A DNA stretch of 64,000 bases from contig JAHCIQ010000002.1 of NCBI GenBank assembly GCA_026129135.1, forward strand, positions 558,001 through 622,000, written 5' to 3'. A program made the translations under genes and the position numbers. Source of the stretch: Cyanobacteria bacterium TGS_CYA1. Its GTDB lineage: Bacteria > Cyanobacteriota > Vampirovibrionia > Obscuribacterales > Obscuribacteraceae. The notes below the pieces were generated by a model. The model saw only the letters and a program-made list of their open reading frames with translations. It was not told where the DNA came from and ran no database searches. This document shows positions 62,543-64,000 of the stretch, in pieces; the stretch's first letter is position 1, and each line of letters opens with the position of its first letter.

Positions 62543-64000
62543 ATGAGCAATCCGATTGAATTGGTAGAAGACGGTGGGGAAGACCCAAAACCCAAGTCTG
62601 TGGATCCAAAAATCTGGAACACAGAAGCTCCTCAATTACACACTACTACTGCCAGGAAAGACTTTAGTGTGGTCACCGGTAACGAACTGGTTGTGTCTTC
62701 GGCTTTTAAGGATAAAGAAGGCACGCCTAAAGTTGCAACTTCATTCCAGCCGAAAAACGAATCCTCTCCTCCTGAAGGACTTGCCAAAGCGAAGACTCAG
62801 CAGAAAGAAGTCGATTTAAAACCGGCCCCAGACTATACGGTTACTACATCAACGGCAAAACCGGCAACTGATTTAAAAGCACCATCTTATATTCACGGCG
62901 AAGGAAGCTCAATTCCACTTAAATCGACGTCTCAACAGTCATTTGAAAGTGCTTCTGAGATTTCTAAAACAATAAAGGATGTCTCGCCTCGTATCGAAAG
63001 TCCAGCTCTAGCATCGGACCTCGTCTCTAAACAATTAACCCTGAACAATACACAGCGCTCTGTTCTTCCCACGGTCGATTTGATCGAGAGTCGCTCTCTG
63101 GAGCCTACCGTTTACAAACAGCCTCTGCTTCAGGCACGAGTCGAACATCAGGACATAAAAACTGATCCACGAATTGAAAAACCAATCCAAGTTCAAAGCC
63201 AAGTGCAAGAAAGTGAAAGAACAGCACCTAGATTGCTCAGTCGCATGCAAGATGTTGTTCAAAACGTGCACAATCAGCCAGACTTACAGATTGTAGACAA
63301 AACCAACCCTCCTCAAAAGATAGAGGTTGCGTCGAATGCAATTATAGAAAGGCATGAAGATAATTCTTTATCTATAAAAAGCGCTCAAAGCGAAAGACCA
63401 GTATCAGCCCGCCTTGAATTAGCATTTGCAAACGCGAGCACTACAATCGCTCCTCTCGCCACCGATTCTACTCGACATATCTCAAATCCAATAAACAATA
63501 CATTTCTTGGATTCTCGCGTTTTGTCGAAATGAACAATATTGAAACAAGAACCGCCGACTTAGCACATAGACCAGTGGTCCCAATCACATTCAACATTCG
63601 CGCTCATGAAGTCATAGCGCGTACATTACCGCAAACATTGGTCGCACCAGAAGCCACTTCTTTGATTCGCTCGACTTATGTATCCAGTATCATCAAGTCA
63701 GTTTTAGCGGGACTGCAAAACAATTCAGGTTTGGTAAATTCAGATGCCCAGCCACTTATGAACGGTCCAAGGATCAATCTGGATGCGCACAGTATTATCA
63801 AAGCCAATTTCAATCCAGCCACACATGGCACCACAGGCAATGGCGCTCTGGTTCGAGGTGATTTTACCGTTAGAGATTTCAGACCGCTTTCTGCCAATAT
63901 CTCCAGCATGCCTTCCGATTTGCGCACTGATATTAGAGGTCAATTGTCGGGAATCACACCTGTCGAATTCTCTTTTGGCAAACGCAAGAAAAAAGAATTA
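62543..64000 (+). CDS. long polar protein of unknown function, truncated by window end
   Basis: Open reading frame of 486 codons starting at ATG 62543 and still open at the last base, so the C-terminus is outside the window. It has no signal peptide and no hydrophobic segment. Residues are dominated by Ser, Thr, Pro, Lys, Glu and Gln, with little regular fold except possible helices (for example around SLIRSTYVSSIIKSVLAG). It looks largely disordered. It follows the acyl-CoA dehydrogenase gene by 74 bases. Many antisense and shifted ORFs in this region are shadows. Confidence 0.6.
   Translation, partial: MSNPIELVEDGGEDPKPKSVDPKIWNTEAPQLHTTTARKDFSVVTGNELVVSSAFKDKEGTPKVATSFQPKNESSPPEGLAKAKTQQKEVDLKPAPDYTVTTSTAKPATDLKAPSYIHGEGSSIPLKSTSQQSFESASEISKTIKDVSPRIESPALASDLVSKQLTLNNTQRSVLPTVDLIESRSLEPTVYKQPLLQARVEHQDIKTDPRIEKPIQVQSQVQESERTAPRLLSRMQDVVQNVHNQPDLQIVDKTNPPQKIEVASNAIIERHEDNSLSIKSAQSERPVSARLELAFANASTTIAPLATDSTRHISNPINNTFLGFSRFVEMNNIETRTADLAHRPVVPITFNIRAHEVIARTLPQTLVAPEATSLIRSTYVSSIIKSVLAGLQNNSGLVNSDAQPLMNGPRINLDAHSIIKANFNPATHGTTGNGALVRGDFTVRDFRPLSANISSMPSDLRTDIRGQLSGITPVEFSFGKRKKKEL

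Noticed and set aside
62118-62609. Minus-strand ORF at the end of the acyl-CoA dehydrogenase gene
   Set aside because: It runs through the conserved end of the ACAD gene and has no ribosome binding site or known domain.

Overview
This 64 kb window is compact bacterial chromosome: about 58 protein genes, two tRNA genes (Leu-UAA and Asn-GUU), short intergenic gaps, and no rRNA, CRISPR array, insertion sequence or prophage that I can see. lpxA and fabZ, several lipoproteins and many secreted proteins indicate a diderm cell. Three eukaryotic-type Ser/Thr kinases carrying zinc-ribbon or TPR extensions, stand-alone MshEN and DUF4388 proteins, WG repeats and many secreted proteins of unknown function resemble the non-photosynthetic cyanobacterial relatives (Melainabacteria/Vampirovibrionia, Obscuribacterales type). 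That placement is an impression from gene content, not a phylogenetic result.

Layout. 1-9.5 kb: amino acid permease, secreted amidotransferase-fold protein, MltG, a kinase-TPR gene followed by a WG-repeat lipoprotein, and two alpha/beta hydrolases. 9.7-14.5 kb: secreted M1 aminopeptidase and a metallo-beta-lactamase/double-rhodanese protein. 14.6-19.0 kb (minus strand): a tightly overlapping stressosome operon, rsbR-rsbS-rsbT-(HATPase+PP2C)-(HATPase+histidine kinase)-receiver. 19.2-25.6 kb: small stress or redox genes (iron permease family, rhodanese, peroxiredoxin, FAH-fold enzyme, C39-like peptidase) and an uncharacterised minus-strand cluster ending in a CpaF N-terminal domain without its ATPase. 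25.7-32.6 kb: DUF2252, second kinase, a large VIT/vWA secreted protein, an SDR and tRNA-Leu. 32.7-36.1 kb: two signalling-adaptor-like proteins whose upstream regions share repeated TTGTCGA-type elements. 36.2-43.5 kb: SGNH-fold protein with low-complexity N-terminus, icd with a clear terminator, an acyl-CoA synthetase, a Cys4x2 protein, a helical-repeat protein and a four-unit MshEN-like array protein. 43.7-45.6 kb: four tandem paralogous secreted glycine-rich proteins. 45.9-50.2 kb: processive GT2, MFS, lpxA and fabZ. 50.3-55.1 kb: metallophosphoesterase (probably Tat-exported and possibly started at ATT), tryptophan 2,3-dioxygenase, DUF3592 and a third kinase. 55-64 kb: secreted unknown, a 45-residue membrane peptide, GT-C-like membrane protein, tRNA-Asn, YbjN-like, IMPase, RNase D, acyl-CoA dehydrogenase and a long polar protein running off the window.

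Two themes stand out. The first is signalling by large multi-partner systems: the stressosome, three Ser/Thr kinases, and MshEN/DUF4388/degenerate GGDEF modules detached from their usual enzymes. The second is an expanded set of secreted proteins of unknown role. Coordinates for many genes are given with starts revised to agree with signal peptides and ribosome binding sites.
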